DNA from: Gemmatimonadales bacterium
GTDB lineage: Bacteria; Gemmatimonadota; Gemmatimonadetes; Longimicrobiales; Gaopeijiaceae
Assembly: GCA_007692605.1 (NCBI GenBank)
Contig: REBS01000135.1
Span: 1-64,000, forward strand
Length of the DNA stretch: 64,000 nucleotides
Reading direction: 5' to 3'
The position numbers were made by a program, and so were the translations under genes. This document shows positions 1 to 9,602 of this stretch, one piece after another (within the stretch, counting starts at the first letter, position 1; every line of letters begins with the position of its first letter). The notes below the pieces were generated by a model that worked only from the letters and a program-made list of their open reading frames with translations, was not told the origin of the DNA and did not search any database.

Positions 1-603
1 AAGATCGGCACCGGGCACCCCCCCCGGAGCTGCCCCCGTATCGGCGTCGACTCCGGAGGGCAGGTCGAGCGCCACGACCCGGGCACCCCGGGCGCGGCGG
101 GCTCCGAGCTCGGCAAGGATGCGGTCGAAGGGGGGGCGGGGGGATCCCCGAACCCCGGTGCCCAGCAGGGCGTCGACGACGACCGGACATTCGGCGAGCG
201 CCACATCGAGCGCCTCCCACTCGTCGGCCGTGGCTTCGGCGTCGACCCGGATCAGGGCCGGCGAGTGCCCGTGCAGGAGGGGATCGGGATCCTCCCGCTT
301 CCCGACGATCACCACGCGCACATCTCGACCAGAGAGAAGGAGTGCACGGGCGAGGACGATCCCGTCTCCCCCATTGTTGCCGGGCCCGGCCAGAACGCAG
401 ATCGGGGTGTGGGGAACGAGTGCGTCGAGCACGAGCGCTGCACTTCTACCGGCGTTCTCCATCAGCAGCCGTGAGGGAATGCCCCAGTTTTCGATCGCCT
501 CCCGGTCAAAGGCCGCGGATTCGGAGCCGGTGGGAAGGGCGAGGGGGCTTCGTGCGAACAGGGGTCTCGGAGTCCCGGACCCTGGAGCCGCCGGATGGAT
601 CAC
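1..603 (-). CDS. nnr: NAD(P)H-hydrate epimerase (YjeF N-domain), 3' end cut off by window
   Basis: Repairs the damaged, hydrated forms of NADH and NADPH by interconverting the R and S epimers. The visible 201 codons carry the YjeF_N signatures: LMENAGR near residues 47-53, the nucleotide-binding GPGNNGGDG at 73-81, DALLGTG, and DLPSGVDADTG just before the window edge. The likely start is GTG at 603, whose GTGA overlaps the stop of the upstream zinc-ribbon gene. Sequence before residue 26 is not conserved, so the start is not certain. A C-terminal ADP-dependent dehydratase domain, as in the E. coli fusion, may follow outside the window and cannot be seen. Confidence 0.9.
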   Translation of the reverse strand, partial: MIHPAAPGSGTPRPLFARSPLALPTGSESAAFDREAIENWGIPSRLLMENAGRSAALVLDALVPHTPICVLAGPGNNGGDGIVLARALLLSGRDVRVVIVGKREDPDPLLHGHSPALIRVDAEATADEWEALDVALAECPVVVDALLGTGVRGSPRPPFDRILAELGARRARGARVVALDLPSGVDADTGAAPGGVPGADL

Positions 604-797
604 TTGTAGCTCTGGCCGATCGCGCGTCCGAAGGTGATCTCACCGTTGTCGATCCGGATGTTGAATCCGCACTCCGGATTCGAACAGACCCACGCCTTGT
701 ATCGGATCGGCGCTCCTTCACGGCCGTAGTCGGACAGCGGGATCAGAAGCCCCGCATCACATTTCTGACACGCGGGAAACTGCGTTTCACCCTCCAT
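600..797 (-). CDS. small zinc-ribbon protein, 65 aa
   Basis: A 65-residue protein with two cysteine pairs: C-K-C spacing CxxC at residues 10-13 and CSNPEC at 38-43. This is the layout of a small zinc ribbon in which four cysteines hold one zinc ion. A GAGGGG ribosome-binding site precedes the ATG. Its stop overlaps the start of the NAD(P)HX epimerase gene, so the two are probably co-translated. I do not recognise a named family. A role as a small regulator or RNA/protein-binding adaptor would be a guess. Confidence 0.75.
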   Translation of the reverse strand: MEGETQFPACQKCDAGLLIPLSDYGREGAPIRYKAWVCSNPECGFNIRIDNGEITFGRAIGQSYK

Positions 798-874
798 ATT
801 CCACCCCTCCCGGCAGCAGGGAAGCCACCCCCGTCCGCGGCGTCCTCACCCGGCGGCTTGGCTCCGTCCTCGAT

Positions 875-1255
875 TCAACCCCCGGCAGCCCAAGGATAGT
901 TCCGCTCGAACTCTTCCTCGAAGTCGAAGAGATTCCGGAAATCCTCGGGCCGGTCCCCATCCTCGGCGACCAGTACCTCCGCTTCGACGAGTGCGAAAAC
1001 GATCTCGCCCAGATCGTCGGTTCGATGGATCCCCCAGTGCTCGAGCACCGAGCGTGCCGTGGGACCGAACTTCCGGATCGCGAGATCGCGCACGCCGCCG
1101 GCCAATTCGGCCCCGGTGATGTGGCGCGGCTGGTCCAGATCCTTGAGAACATGCTGGAGCGCCGACAGCAGAAAGACATACGCCTTCGGATGAAAGCGGG
1201 GGTTCCGCTCTCTCAGGCGATCCAGGATCTCATCTGCGAATTGCACGTCGGTCAT
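875..1255 (-). CDS. Minf_1886 family protein, 126 aa
   Basis: Matches the pattern of the Minf_1886 family of unknown function: an N-terminal helix (FADEILDRLRE), the block YVFLLSALQHVL around residues 26-38, an ITGAELAGGVRDLAIRKFG-type middle, and an acidic C-terminus (FDFEEEFERNYPW). The family is widespread in Gemmatimonadota, Verrucomicrobia and Planctomycetes as a short cytoplasmic protein. No catalytic residue is evident. It lies 59 bases downstream of glyA on the same strand and may share its transcript. The family call is from memory of the motif pattern. Confidence 0.75.
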   Translation of the reverse strand: MTDVQFADEILDRLRERNPRFHPKAYVFLLSALQHVLKDLDQPRHITGAELAGGVRDLAIRKFGPTARSVLEHWGIHRTDDLGEIVFALVEAEVLVAEDGDRPEDFRNLFDFEEEFERNYPWAAGG

Positions 1256-1314
1256 GCGGCAATCTCACATCCGGACCGTCGGGACGCCAGTGTCGGGCAC
1301 TCGGGCCGGTCGCA

Positions 1315-2622
1315 TCAGTCCGCTCCGCCAGGAAGATCGGGGTAGAGGGGAAAGCCTGCACAAAGCTCCCGGATCTCGCCGCGCACGGCGTCCCGGACCG
1401 ATGCATCCTCGGGCTCGGAAAGCACCCGGGAAATCCAGTGACCGATCTGCCGCATCTGGTCCTCCTCCATCCCCCGGGTCGTGAGGGCAGCCGTCCCGAT
1501 CCGAAGTCCGGACGTGACGAAGGGCGAACGGGTCTCGCCCGGCACGGTGTTCTTGTTCACGGTGAGGCCCGAGGCCTCGAGCGCCTGCTCCGCCATCTTT
1601 CCCGTCAGCTCCCCACGATCTCTCAGGTCGACCAGCACCAGGTGAGTGTCCGTCCCACCCGAGACGAGTCGGAATCCGTGCTCCACGAGGGCTTCGCCCA
1701 GCGCCCGGGCGTTCGATACGACCTGGCGTGCGTACGTGGTGAACGCCGGCTGGAGGGCTTCGCCGAAGGCGACGGCCTTCCCTGCAATCACATGCATCAG
1801 GGGGCCACCCTGTGTGCCCGGAAAGACCGCCTTGTCCACGGCCCGGGCGTGTTCGTCGCGGGCGAGAATCATTCCGCCACGCGGACCCCGGAGCGTCTTG
1901 TGGGTGGTGGTGGTGACCACATCGGCGTGTGGAACGGGACTCGGATGCACACCGGTCGCCACGAGTCCCGCGATATGGGCCATGTCCACCAGGAGAACCG
2001 CACCCGCCTCGCGGGCGATCGACCCGAAGGCTTCGAAGTCGATCTGGCGGGGATAGGCACTCGCACCCGCCACGATCATCGCCGGACGAAGCTCGAGCGC
2101 CTGCCGGCGGACGGCATCGTAGTCGATCCGTCCGTCCTCTTCACGCACGCCGTAGGCCGACACGTCGTAGAGGATCCCCGAAGCGTTGACATGCGAACCG
2201 TGGGTCAGGTGACCTCCGTGGCTGAGATCCATGCCCAGCAGTCGGTCTCCGGGCTTCAGGAACGCCAGGTAGACCGCCATGTTCGCCTGGGCGCCGGAGT
2301 GGGGCTGCACGTTGACATGGTCGGCCCCGAAGAGCGCCTTCGCCCGATCCCGCGCCAGGTTCTCGACGACATCCACGAACTCGCATCCACCGTAGTACCG
2401 CTTGCCGGGGAGTCCTTCGGCGTACTTGTTCGTCAGCACCGTACTCACCGCCTCGAGGACCGCGCGGGAGACGAAGTTCTCGGAAGCGATCAGCTCCAAC
2501 TGTTCCGACTGCCGGGCGCACTCGGACCGAACGGCCCCGAAGACGTCGGGGTCTGCCGCCTCGAGATGAGGGTAGGAGACCGGCCCGCCCCCCACCTTCA
2601 CCGCCACCGACCCCCCGCTCAC
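1315..2622 (-). CDS. glyA: serine hydroxymethyltransferase
   Basis: PLP enzyme that interconverts serine and glycine while charging tetrahydrofolate with a one-carbon unit, in the cytoplasm. At 435 residues it is the usual length. It shows LELIASENF near 42-50, the [15 protein letters not shown] block at 67-81, and the PLP lysine K242 in [14 protein letters not shown]. The start is GTG, overlapping the leucine dehydrogenase stop by four bases (GTGA). The first 15 residues are a little longer than usual, and another start slightly downstream is possible. Coupling to leucine dehydrogenase links amino-acid breakdown to one-carbon metabolism. Confidence 0.96.
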   Translation of the reverse strand: MSGGSVAVKVGGGPVSYPHLEAADPDVFGAVRSECARQSEQLELIASENFVSRAVLEAVSTVLTNKYAEGLPGKRYYGGCEFVDVVENLARDRAKALFGADHVNVQPHSGAQANMAVYLAFLKPGDRLLGMDLSHGGHLTHGSHVNASGILYDVSAYGVREEDGRIDYDAVRRQALELRPAMIVAGASAYPRQIDFEAFGSIAREAGAVLLVDMAHIAGLVATGVHPSPVPHADVVTTTTHKTLRGPRGGMILARDEHARAVDKAVFPGTQGGPLMHVIAGKAVAFGEALQPAFTTYARQVVSNARALGEALVEHGFRLVSGGTDTHLVLVDLRDRGELTGKMAEQALEASGLTVNKNTVPGETRSPFVTSGLRIGTAALTTRGMEEDQMRQIGHWISRVLSEPEDASVRDAVRGEIRELCAGFPLYPDLPGGAD

Positions 2623-3674
2623 AGGAAGCTGCGGGAGAGGTGACGCACCTTGTCGATCCGGGCCTGGGCCACGCGATCGGCGGCAACCGCGTTCGGCACG
2701 CCTTCCTCCTCGGCCAGCTCGAAAATGCGAAGAAGGGTCGCGTAGATCTCGCCCGCCTTCCGCTTGCTGCGGTCGGCGCTCCAGTCGTGGAGTTCCCCGT
2801 AGACGTTGATCAATCCCCCCGCGTTGATCACGTAATCGGGGGCGTAGAGCACCTTTCGGCTGTGGAGCTCCTGTCCGTGGCGGGGTTCGGCGAGCTGATT
2901 GTTCGCGGCACCGGCCACGATCCGCACCTTCAGCACCTTGAGGGTATCGTCGTTGACGATCGCTCCGAGAGCGCAGGGGGCGAAGATGTCGGCGTCCACG
3001 GCATAGATCTCATCCGGACCCACGGGTTGCGCGCCGAACTCCTCGCGAGCCCGGGCGATGCGGTCCTGGTCGATATCGGTCACCGTCAGGCGGGCTCCTT
3101 CTTCGTGCAGGAAGGCACAGAGGTGGTACCCGACGTTGCCGAGCCCCTGCACGGTCACGTGCTTCCCCTCGAGGGCGGGGGACCCCCAGATGCGCTCGGC
3201 ACAGGCGCGGATCCCCTGATAGGTCCCGTAGGCCGTGATCGGGGACGGATCCCCGGAGCCCCCGTAGATGCCCACCACGGAGTCGGTCTCCATGCGGACG
3301 AACTCCATGTCGTCGACCGAGGTCCCGACGTCTTCGGCGGTGTAGTAGCGCCCGCCCAGCGACTCCACGGCTCGCCCGTGCGCACGAAAGATCATTTCCC
3401 GATCACGGGTCTTGTTGTCTCCGATGATGACCGACTTACCGCCCCCGAGGTTCACCCCGGCGATCGAAGCCTTGTAGGTCATGCCCTGCGAAAGCCGCAG
3501 GACGTCGATCAGCGCCTCCTGGTCCGAGGAATAGTTCCAGAAGCGGGTTCCGCCCAGGGCGGGTCCCAGCGTCGAGTCGTGGATGGCAATGATTCCGCGG
3601 TAGCCCAACTCGGGCTCCGACCAGAAGACGACCTGCTCGTGACCGTGCTCGGCGAGGTGCTCAAAAACGTTCAT
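2619..3674 (-). CDS. leuDH: leucine dehydrogenase (Glu/Leu/Phe/Val dehydrogenase family)
   Basis: Oxidatively deaminates branched-chain amino acids to 2-oxo acids with NAD+, or runs in reverse for amination. The 351 residues track Bacillus leucine dehydrogenase closely. K68 (MTYK) and K80 (NLGGGK) fall on the exact family positions of the substrate-binding and catalytic lysines, with D115 in TAEDVG. A Rossmann GLGNVG motif follows near 176-181, and AGAANNQL lies in the NAD domain. Leucine is more likely than glutamate as substrate because of this length and similarity. It is followed directly by glyA with a GTGA overlap. Confidence 0.92.
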   Translation of the reverse strand: MNVFEHLAEHGHEQVVFWSEPELGYRGIIAIHDSTLGPALGGTRFWNYSSDQEALIDVLRLSQGMTYKASIAGVNLGGGKSVIIGDNKTRDREMIFRAHGRAVESLGGRYYTAEDVGTSVDDMEFVRMETDSVVGIYGGSGDPSPITAYGTYQGIRACAERIWGSPALEGKHVTVQGLGNVGYHLCAFLHEEGARLTVTDIDQDRIARAREEFGAQPVGPDEIYAVDADIFAPCALGAIVNDDTLKVLKVRIVAGAANNQLAEPRHGQELHSRKVLYAPDYVINAGGLINVYGELHDWSADRSKRKAGEIYATLLRIFELAEEEGVPNAVAADRVAQARIDKVRHLSRSFL

Positions 3675-3780
3675 CCTGAACGGCTCCAGGTTACGCGTGG
3701 CGTGTGATCCTGCTCTTCGTCGAAGGCGAAATTCATCGGGAACCCCGCCGGTGCGTCGTCGTTCATTCGAGGTCGGGGCC

Positions 3781-4983
3781 TCAACGGCCCTGGACCTCGT
3801 TCAGGAGGTCCCGTGCAACCAGCCAGCGCAGAACCTCGTTCGATCCCTCGTAGATCTCGGTACCCTTGGCGTCACGCATCAGCTTCTCGACCGGGTAGTC
3901 CCGCATGTACCCGTAGCCGCCGAAGATCTGCACGGCCTCGTCGGTCACCCACATCGCGGACTCGCTGGCCGAGATCTTCGCCAGGGCCGCCGCCGAGGCG
4001 AGTGAGGCGGGGAGGTGAAGCGCGGTGTCGTCGGCCGGCCGGTCGCCAGCACCCTCGCCGGACCCGCGATCCTCCCAACGACCCGCCGTGGCCAGAAGGA
4101 GCGTGCGCGACTCTTCGATCCGCAGCGCCATCCCGGCGAGCTTCTCGCGGATTGCGCCGAACTCCGCGAGTGCGTGCCCGAACTGCTCGCGTTCCCGGGC
4201 GTACCGGATCGCGTGCTCGTAGGCCGCCTGGGCGACCCCGACCGCCTGTGCCGCCACCGAGAGTCGACCCACCACCAGGCAGCTCCGTGCGACCTCCCAA
4301 CCCTGTCCTGCCTCGCCGAGGAGGGCATCGTCGGAGAGTTCGATGCCGGAGAACTCCAGCGAGAGGGTCTCCGAGGCCGACATCCCCAGAGTGCGCTCCC
4401 TCCCGACATTCGCGATCCCGGGCGTCGATCGCGGGACCAGGAAGGCGGACAGCTCCTTGCGCCCCTCACCCGTCCGGGCAAAGACCAGGAGGAGACCGGC
4501 ACGGTCCCCATTGGTCACCCAACGCTTGCGGCCCGAAAGCGACCACCCGTCGCTCGTGCGCTCGGCCTTCGTCGTGAGCGCGGTGGCGTCGCTGCCGGCG
4601 TCTTTCTCCGAGAGCGCAAAGGCCGCGAGTGTCTCACCGGTGGCCAGACCTGGAAGCCACCGGCTGCGCTGCGCCTCGGTCCCATGCTCCAGGAGCGCCC
4701 GAACCACGGGGCCGCCATGGACCGCGACCGTGAGGGCGACCGCCGCATCACCCCAAGCGAGTGACTCCAGCGCGAGGAGCGCCGTGGGAAGATCCAGGTC
4801 GAGCCCCCCGTACTCCTCGGGGATCCCCATCCCCAGGAACCCCAGTTCCCCGAGCTTGCGGATGATCTCGACCGGAAACTCGCGGTCGGCATCCCAGGCG
4901 GCCGAATACGGACGGATCTCGCCGTCGGCGAATTCGCGCGCCATCGCACGGATCTCGAGGGCCTCGGGAGCGATCGTGGCCAT
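3781..4983 (-). CDS. acyl-CoA dehydrogenase, short/branched-chain type
   Basis: FAD enzyme that introduces the alpha-beta double bond in acyl-CoA, passing electrons to electron-transfer flavoprotein. The 400-residue protein has the three classical regions: helical N-terminus, beta middle (FALSEKDAGSDATALTT), and helical C-terminus with RYAREREQFG. The catalytic base is E379 in YEGSNE, the position used by short-chain and butyryl-CoA dehydrogenases. The ATG at 4983 was chosen because the upstream 33 in-frame codons lie inside the hydroxyacyl-CoA dehydrogenase gene, which ends one base before it. Exact chain length cannot be told from sequence. Confidence 0.93.
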   Translation of the reverse strand: MATIAPEALEIRAMAREFADGEIRPYSAAWDADREFPVEIIRKLGELGFLGMGIPEEYGGLDLDLPTALLALESLAWGDAAVALTVAVHGGPVVRALLEHGTEAQRSRWLPGLATGETLAAFALSEKDAGSDATALTTKAERTSDGWSLSGRKRWVTNGDRAGLLLVFARTGEGRKELSAFLVPRSTPGIANVGRERTLGMSASETLSLEFSGIELSDDALLGEAGQGWEVARSCLVVGRLSVAAQAVGVAQAAYEHAIRYAREREQFGHALAEFGAIREKLAGMALRIEESRTLLLATAGRWEDRGSGEGAGDRPADDTALHLPASLASAAALAKISASESAMWVTDEAVQIFGGYGYMRDYPVEKLMRDAKGTEIYEGSNEVLRWLVARDLLNEVQGR

Positions 4984-4984
4984 C

Positions 4985-5848
4985 TCAGCCCTCGTATCGG
5001 TAGAAGCCGCGGCCGCTCTTTCGTCCGAGCCATCCCGCCGCCACGTACTTCCGGAGAAGGGGGCAGGGACGGTAGCGGTCATCTCCGAGCTCCCGGTGGA
5101 GGACCTCGAGGATGTTCAGGCAGGTGTCGAGGCCGATCAGGTCGGCCAGCGCCAGGGGGCCCATCGGATGGTTCATCCCGAGCTTCATCACGGTGTCGAT
5201 CGCCTCGGTCTCGGCCACCCCTTCCATGAGAGCGAAGACCGCCTCGTTGATCATCGGCATGAGGACGCGGTTGGAGACGAAACCGGGGTAGTCGTTCACC
5301 TCGACCGGGGTTTTCCCCAGCGCCCGCGACAGCTCCATCACCGTCGCGGTCGTGGCGTCGTCGGTCGCCAGCCCCCGGATCACCTCGACGAGCTTCATCA
5401 CCGGGACCGGGTTCATGAAGTGCATCCCGATCACCTTTTCGGGTCGCTCGGTCCGGGCCGCGATCTCGGTGATCGAGATCGACGACGTGTTCGTGGCCAG
5501 GATCGTGTCGGGTGCCGCGAGACGGTCCAGGTCGGAGAAGAGCTCGTACTTGAGCTCCGCCCGCTCGGGAATCGCCTCGACCACCAGCCCCGAGCCCTCG
5601 ACTCCGACCCCCCGATCCGTGGTGAACTCGATCCGGCCGAGCGCCGAATCGCGCTGCTCGGCCGAGAGGATCTCCTTGTTCACCTGTCGGTCGAGGTTCT
5701 TTGCGATCGTGGCGTGCGCTCGCTCCAGATACGACTCCTCGAGATCCACGAGGGCCACATCCAACCCGCTCTGGGCGCAGACATGGGCGATCCCGTTACC
5801 CATCGTCCCACTCCCGATCACGGTCACCTTCCTGATTCCATCTCCCAT
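4985..5848 (-). CDS. hbd: 3-hydroxybutyryl-CoA dehydrogenase
   Basis: Interconverts 3-hydroxyacyl-CoA and 3-oxoacyl-CoA with NAD(P). At 287 residues it is the standard single-function size. The N-terminal Rossmann motif is GSGTMG (residues 12-17) and the catalytic pair is H143 ([10 protein letters not shown]) with E155 (KLVEV). The C-terminal helical dimer domain includes PGFVSNRV and [12 protein letters not shown] 5848 is the first start that aligns with the family; the longer frame overlaps the membrane protein gene upstream. With the adjacent thiolase and acyl-CoA dehydrogenase it can build or break C4-CoA units. Confidence 0.95.
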   Translation of the reverse strand: MGDGIRKVTVIGSGTMGNGIAHVCAQSGLDVALVDLEESYLERAHATIAKNLDRQVNKEILSAEQRDSALGRIEFTTDRGVGVEGSGLVVEAIPERAELKYELFSDLDRLAAPDTILATNTSSISITEIAARTERPEKVIGMHFMNPVPVMKLVEVIRGLATDDATTATVMELSRALGKTPVEVNDYPGFVSNRVLMPMINEAVFALMEGVAETEAIDTVMKLGMNHPMGPLALADLIGLDTCLNILEVLHRELGDDRYRPCPLLRKYVAAGWLGRKSGRGFYRYEG

Positions 5849-5927
5849 ATCCGTCGTCCTCAACCCACCTGTGAGTGCATGTCTGTCGGTCCACTCCGGA
5901 GTCGTGCTCCGGGCTTCATCCCGTGGT

Positions 5928-6320
5928 TCATCCAATCATCCATCCGACCAGGTAGAGGCCGAGGAGGCCTCCCCCGACCTCGATCATCCAGGCCCCAGCC
6001 CGACCAACGTTCCCTCGTCCGGTCGAGCGTTCGTGCGGCTCGTCGTTTCCACGCCCCCGATCGGGGCCCAGGAAGGCGTCGAGCCGATCCCGCAGGGTCC
6101 CGGATCCCGGCCACCCTCCGATCAACGTCGACAGGCCGAGCAGGATCGCGAGGACCCCGGCCGTGAAGACGCAGAGGAGCCAGAGCTCCCCCGTCGACTG
6201 CATCTGCATCAGCCCACCGCGAAGCTCGAGACTCGAAAGCCCTGCCGCCACGATGCCACAGATCGCCCCGATCCCGAGGGCCGCGCCCAAAGCGGTCCCG
6301 TGGTAGCCGAGCCCGTTCAT
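5928..6320 (-). CDS. hypothetical membrane protein, 130 aa
   Basis: No family is recognised. The protein has two clear hydrophobic segments near the N-terminus (about residues 8-30 and 46-67), a charged loop of about 40 residues ([19 protein letters not shown]), and a third segment at the C-terminus (about 109-129). It sits between thiolase and 3-hydroxybutyryl-CoA dehydrogenase on the same strand with short gaps of 34 and 79 bases, so it is probably on the same transcript. Whether it works with those enzymes is unknown. Confidence 0.6.
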   Translation of the reverse strand: MNGLGYHGTALGAALGIGAICGIVAAGLSSLELRGGLMQMQSTGELWLLCVFTAGVLAILLGLSTLIGGWPGSGTLRDRLDAFLGPDRGRGNDEPHERSTGRGNVGRAGAWMIEVGGGLLGLYLVGWMIG

Positions 6321-6354
6321 CCGGCCCCCTCCCTCGGCCCGCGCGCGAGAGCCG

Positions 6355-7566
6355 TCAGTCGCGGGTCACCGAGAGTGCGACCGCGTTCCCGCCCCCCAAA
6401 CACAGGGTCGCCATTCCCGACTCCACGCCCCGATCCTCCATCGCGTGCAGGAGGGTGACGAGAATCCGCGCTCCCGAGCACCCGATCGGATGGCCGAGCG
6501 CGACGGCCCCACCGTGAACGTTCACCCGCTCCGGATCCATCTCTAGCTCCCGCATGTCCGCGATCGCCTGCACCGCGAAGGCCTCGTTCACCTCGAAGAG
6601 GTCGTAGTCGTCGATCGTCGTGCCATCTCGCTTCATCAGGTTTCGGACCGCGGCGATCGGGGCGAAAAAGAGGTCCTGTGGCTCGGTCCCTCCCGCGGCG
6701 TACCCCCGAATCCGGGCCTGCACCTCGAGCCCGTGGGCCTGCGCGAATTCGAGGGAGGTCACCACCAGCGCCGCCCCACCGTCATTGAGGCCCGGAGCGT
6801 TTCCGGCGGTGACGACCAACGGGTCGATCCCGTCGGGAGCATCCTTCGGAAAGGCGGGGCGGAGTCGGCCCAGGGCCTCCATCGAAGTATCGGCTCGCGG
6901 TGACTCGTCGCGATCGATCCGGGTGGTGCCCCGTCGCCCCTCGATCTCGACCGGTACGATCTCGCGGTCGAACTTGCCGCCCTCGATGGCCGCGACCGCC
7001 TTGCGATGGGAGTGGAGCGCAAAGGTGTCGGCGTCCTCGCGGGTGATTCCGGCCCTGGACGCCGTGTACTCGGCATGCCCTCCCATGTGGCAGTTGCCGA
7101 ACGAGCACCAGAGTCCGTCGTAGATCAGGCCGTCCTGGAGGGTCTGGTCGCCGAACTTGACCCCGTTGCGCAGCCCGCGGGCGTAGAAGGGGACGTTCGA
7201 CATCGACTCGAACCCACCCGCGACGGCCGAACGGATGTCTCCCGCCCGGATCGCCTGGGCCGCAAGCATGACGGCCTTCAGACCGGACCCGCAGACCTTG
7301 TTGACCGTAACGGCGGGGATCGTGGCCGGGAGTCCCGCGTGAATCGCCGCCTGGCGTGCCGGCGCCTGTCCCCCTCCCCCCTGAACGACGTTGCCCAGGA
7401 TAACCTCGTCGACCAGCTCGGGGTCGATCCCCGAACGTTCGACCGCCGCCTTCACCGCCCGAGCCCCCAGCTGGGTGGCGGCGAGCGGGCTCAGCCCCCC
7501 CAGGAAGCGACCGACGGGGGTGCGTGCGCCGCTCACGATCACAGGGATGCGGGACGGGTCGGTCAT
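6355..7566 (-). CDS. atoB: acetyl-CoA C-acetyltransferase (thiolase)
   Basis: Condenses two acetyl-CoA to acetoacetyl-CoA, or cleaves 3-oxoacyl-CoA in the degradative direction. The 403-residue protein has the nucleophile C92 in NKVCGSG, H359 in GHPIGCSG and the acid/base C389 in ATLCLGGG, the full thiolase set. The ATG is preceded by a strong AAAGGAG site seven bases upstream. It is the first gene of a minus-strand block with a membrane protein, hbd and an acyl-CoA dehydrogenase. The region before it follows a terminator, so a promoter is expected there. Biosynthetic and degradative roles cannot be separated. Confidence 0.95.
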   Translation of the reverse strand: MTDPSRIPVIVSGARTPVGRFLGGLSPLAATQLGARAVKAAVERSGIDPELVDEVILGNVVQGGGGQAPARQAAIHAGLPATIPAVTVNKVCGSGLKAVMLAAQAIRAGDIRSAVAGGFESMSNVPFYARGLRNGVKFGDQTLQDGLIYDGLWCSFGNCHMGGHAEYTASRAGITREDADTFALHSHRKAVAAIEGGKFDREIVPVEIEGRRGTTRIDRDESPRADTSMEALGRLRPAFPKDAPDGIDPLVVTAGNAPGLNDGGAALVVTSLEFAQAHGLEVQARIRGYAAGGTEPQDLFFAPIAAVRNLMKRDGTTIDDYDLFEVNEAFAVQAIADMRELEMDPERVNVHGGAVALGHPIGCSGARILVTLLHAMEDRGVESGMATLCLGGGNAVALSVTRD

Positions 7567-7690
7567 GACTGGACTCCTTTGCGTTCTATATGGGTTCGGA
7601 TACTGCCTGAGAGGTGAGACGGATCGTGGATCCGGGCTCCGGAAGAGGGGTGTGCGGGCGCCGTCTCCACCGGAGCCAGAGAAAGATAGG

Positions 7691-7721
7691 AAAAATCCCC
7701 GGAGAGGTCACCCTTTCGGGG
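7691..7721 (-). terminator. Rho-independent terminator after the MBL hydrolase gene
   Basis: Read on the minus strand, CCCCG at 7721-7717 pairs with CGGGG at 7701-7697, with a possible inner AGG/CCT pair. The hairpin is followed at once by ATTTTT (7696-7691). It lies 59 bases past the stop of the metallo-beta-lactamase-fold gene, so it separates that gene from the thiolase operon. Confidence 0.7.
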
Positions 7722-7779
7722 CGAACGCTCTGCCCGTCCGAGGCATCCCGAACGCGTCCATTCCGAGGCCCGTCCCCCC

Positions 7780-8730
7780 TCACTCCTCGCGAAGCGATCG
7801 GCGATTCTCGGCCAGCCGGCCCCACGGGACGACGGGGTCGTGTTCGAAGATCAGGAGCCAGTCCTCGTGCAGCGCGCGCTCCCACATCTCGCGTTTGGAC
7901 TCCAGGGTCACCAGGGGCTCGAGGTCGTAGCCCATGATCCAGGGGAGGGGCAGGTGCGCGGTCGTCGGACAGAGGTCGGCGAGGAAGCATGCTCGCTCCC
8001 CGCCGGACTCCAGGACCACCGAATGGTGATGAGGGGTGTGGCCGGGCGTGTGCCTCAGGTGGATGCCCCCGGTGATCTCCGCGTTGGTCCCGACGAAGTC
8101 CCACAGGTTGAAACGTGAAATCGGCTCCAGGTTCTCCCTCAGGTACGAGGCCCGGATCCGCTCGTTGGGGCTCCCGGCGAAGCGGAACTCGTCCTCATGG
8201 ACGACATACCGGGCCCCCGGGAAGGAGGGCACGATCTCGCCGTCGTCGCGTCGCATTGTTCCGCCCCCGGCATGATCGAAGTGGAGGTGGGTCATGAGGA
8301 CGATGTCGACGTCGGAGGGCTCGTGGCCGGCCTCTCGGATCCCCAGTTCCAGCCGGGTGGGAGCCCCCGCGGCCGGATCCCCCTCGTTCTCGATGCCGTA
8401 GATCTGTCGGAAGGAGTCGTCCCCCTTGTTTCCGACCCCGGTGTCGATGAGGATCAGCGCCTCGGGTGCCTCGACCAGGAGGCAGCGGAGCGCCAGTGGG
8501 ATGCGGTTGCGGGCATCGGGGGGGATTCGCTTCTCCCAGAGCGGCCGGGGCACGACCCCGAACATCGCCCCCCCATCGAGCCGCTGGAGTCCCGCCTCGA
8601 TGGCATGGACTCGGAGCGCTCCGAGTTCGAACGACCGCACGAGGGGAAGGCCGGCCGCGGTCGGAAAGCCCGGCGGGTCTCCCGAATCGACGGCCTGCTG
8701 CGATCCCTTCGAATCCTGGTCCTGGGTCAT
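7780..8730 (-). CDS. metallo-beta-lactamase-fold hydrolase
   Basis: A 316-residue MBL-fold enzyme with the metal motif HLHFDH (H148, H150, D152, H153). The later metal ligands are HTPGHT (third histidine), the aspartate in FLADLCPT and the final histidine in FEHDP. The arrangement resembles lactonase/glyoxalase-like MBL proteins of the quorum-quenching type, but the substrate cannot be read from the sequence. A GGAG site sits six bases before the ATG. The gene is followed by a terminator and appears to end its transcript. No signal peptide is visible, so it is likely cytoplasmic. Confidence 0.85.
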   Translation of the reverse strand: MTQDQDSKGSQQAVDSGDPPGFPTAAGLPLVRSFELGALRVHAIEAGLQRLDGGAMFGVVPRPLWEKRIPPDARNRIPLALRCLLVEAPEALILIDTGVGNKGDDSFRQIYGIENEGDPAAGAPTRLELGIREAGHEPSDVDIVLMTHLHFDHAGGGTMRRDDGEIVPSFPGARYVVHEDEFRFAGSPNERIRASYLRENLEPISRFNLWDFVGTNAEITGGIHLRHTPGHTPHHHSVVLESGGERACFLADLCPTTAHLPLPWIMGYDLEPLVTLESKREMWERALHEDWLLIFEHDPVVPWGRLAENRRSLREE

Positions 8731-8780
8731 GATCCACTCCTCGACGTTCGATGGATGGAGACCGCCGGGGACCCGGAAGG

Positions 8781-9602
8781 TCAGCCCCGGCGCCGCCTCG
8801 GCGCCTGCCGCACCGAAAGATAGTGATGCAGCCCCTCGAGATCTCCGACCCCCTCGGTTTCGGCCCGCTCGATGAGCAGCAGGAGGAGGCGGGCGGTCGC
8901 GAGCGCATCGCCAAAGGCACGATGACGGTCGTGAATCGAAATCTCGAAATGTCGGGTCAGAGCGTCCAGGGCGTAGCTGCGGAGCCCCGGCACCAGCCGG
9001 CGGCCCATCTTCACCGTGCAGAGTCGCTCCACTTCGGGAACATCGCCCCGGGCAGCCAGCAGCTCCTCTCGGATGAACCCCCAGTCGAACGACACGTTGT
9101 GGGCCACGAAGATCCGACCCTCGAGCTCGTCTCGGAGATCGTCGGCGATCACGTCGAAGGGCGGTGCACCCCGGACCATCGCGTCACTGATCCCGGTGAG
9201 CGCCTCGATCCGAGGGGGGATGCTGCGGCCGGGGTGCACGAGGGTCCGATAGGCCTCTCCGATCCGCCCCCGGCTCACCGGAACGACGGCGACTTCGGTG
9301 ACCCGGTGCCCACGCCCGTAGCCCCCCCCGGTCGTCTCCACGTCGACCACGGCGAACTCCAGCTCGCGCAGGGGCGTGCCCGGCGGGGCGGCACCCTCGG
9401 TGAGACGCCAGATGCCTTGGGAATCGACGGTGAAGCGAGGATCGGTTCCTAGAAGCGCGAAGACGGCCGCCGATGCCGCCGACGGATTCCCTCCCTTCAG
9501 CTTCAGAACCTGGCGGGCCAGATCGAGGGTGTGCAGGGGTGCGCGGGCGAGTGCGGCCCCTGCGCTCTCGAGGAGTGAGCCGCCCCCCCCGCCCTCGGTC
9601 AC
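8781..9602 (-). CDS. DEDDh 3'-5' exonuclease (DnaQ-like) with N-terminal winged-helix-like region
   Basis: Probable DNA proofreading or repair exonuclease. The C-terminal part has exonuclease motif I VVDVETTGG (D87, E89), motif II with HNVSFDWGF, and motif III HRAFGDA (catalytic H and D), which is the DEDDh set. The first 70 residues end in a block (LLGTDPRFTVDSQGIWRL) that resembles a small winged helix of the HARE-HTH kind and may bind DNA. The GTG start overlaps the rex stop (GTGA). It is not the usual DnaQ epsilon subunit, because that lacks this N-terminal region. Confidence 0.85.
   Translation of the reverse strand: MTEGGGGGSLLESAGAALARAPLHTLDLARQVLKLKGGNPSAASAAVFALLGTDPRFTVDSQGIWRLTEGAAPPGTPLRELEFAVVDVETTGGGYGRGHRVTEVAVVPVSRGRIGEAYRTLVHPGRSIPPRIEALTGISDAMVRGAPPFDVIADDLRDELEGRIFVAHNVSFDWGFIREELLAARGDVPEVERLCTVKMGRRLVPGLRSYALDALTRHFEISIHDRHRAFGDALATARLLLLLIERAETEGVGDLEGLHHYLSVRQAPRRRRG

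Noticed and set aside
798-874. Possible tRNA in the gap after the Minf_1886 gene
   Set aside because: A GATTCAA-like string suggests a T-loop, but no acceptor stem, anticodon arm or full cloverleaf can be drawn.
7567-7690. Possible Rex site upstream of thiolase, as seen in Clostridia
   Set aside because: No TTGTGA/TCACAA inverted repeat is present in this region.
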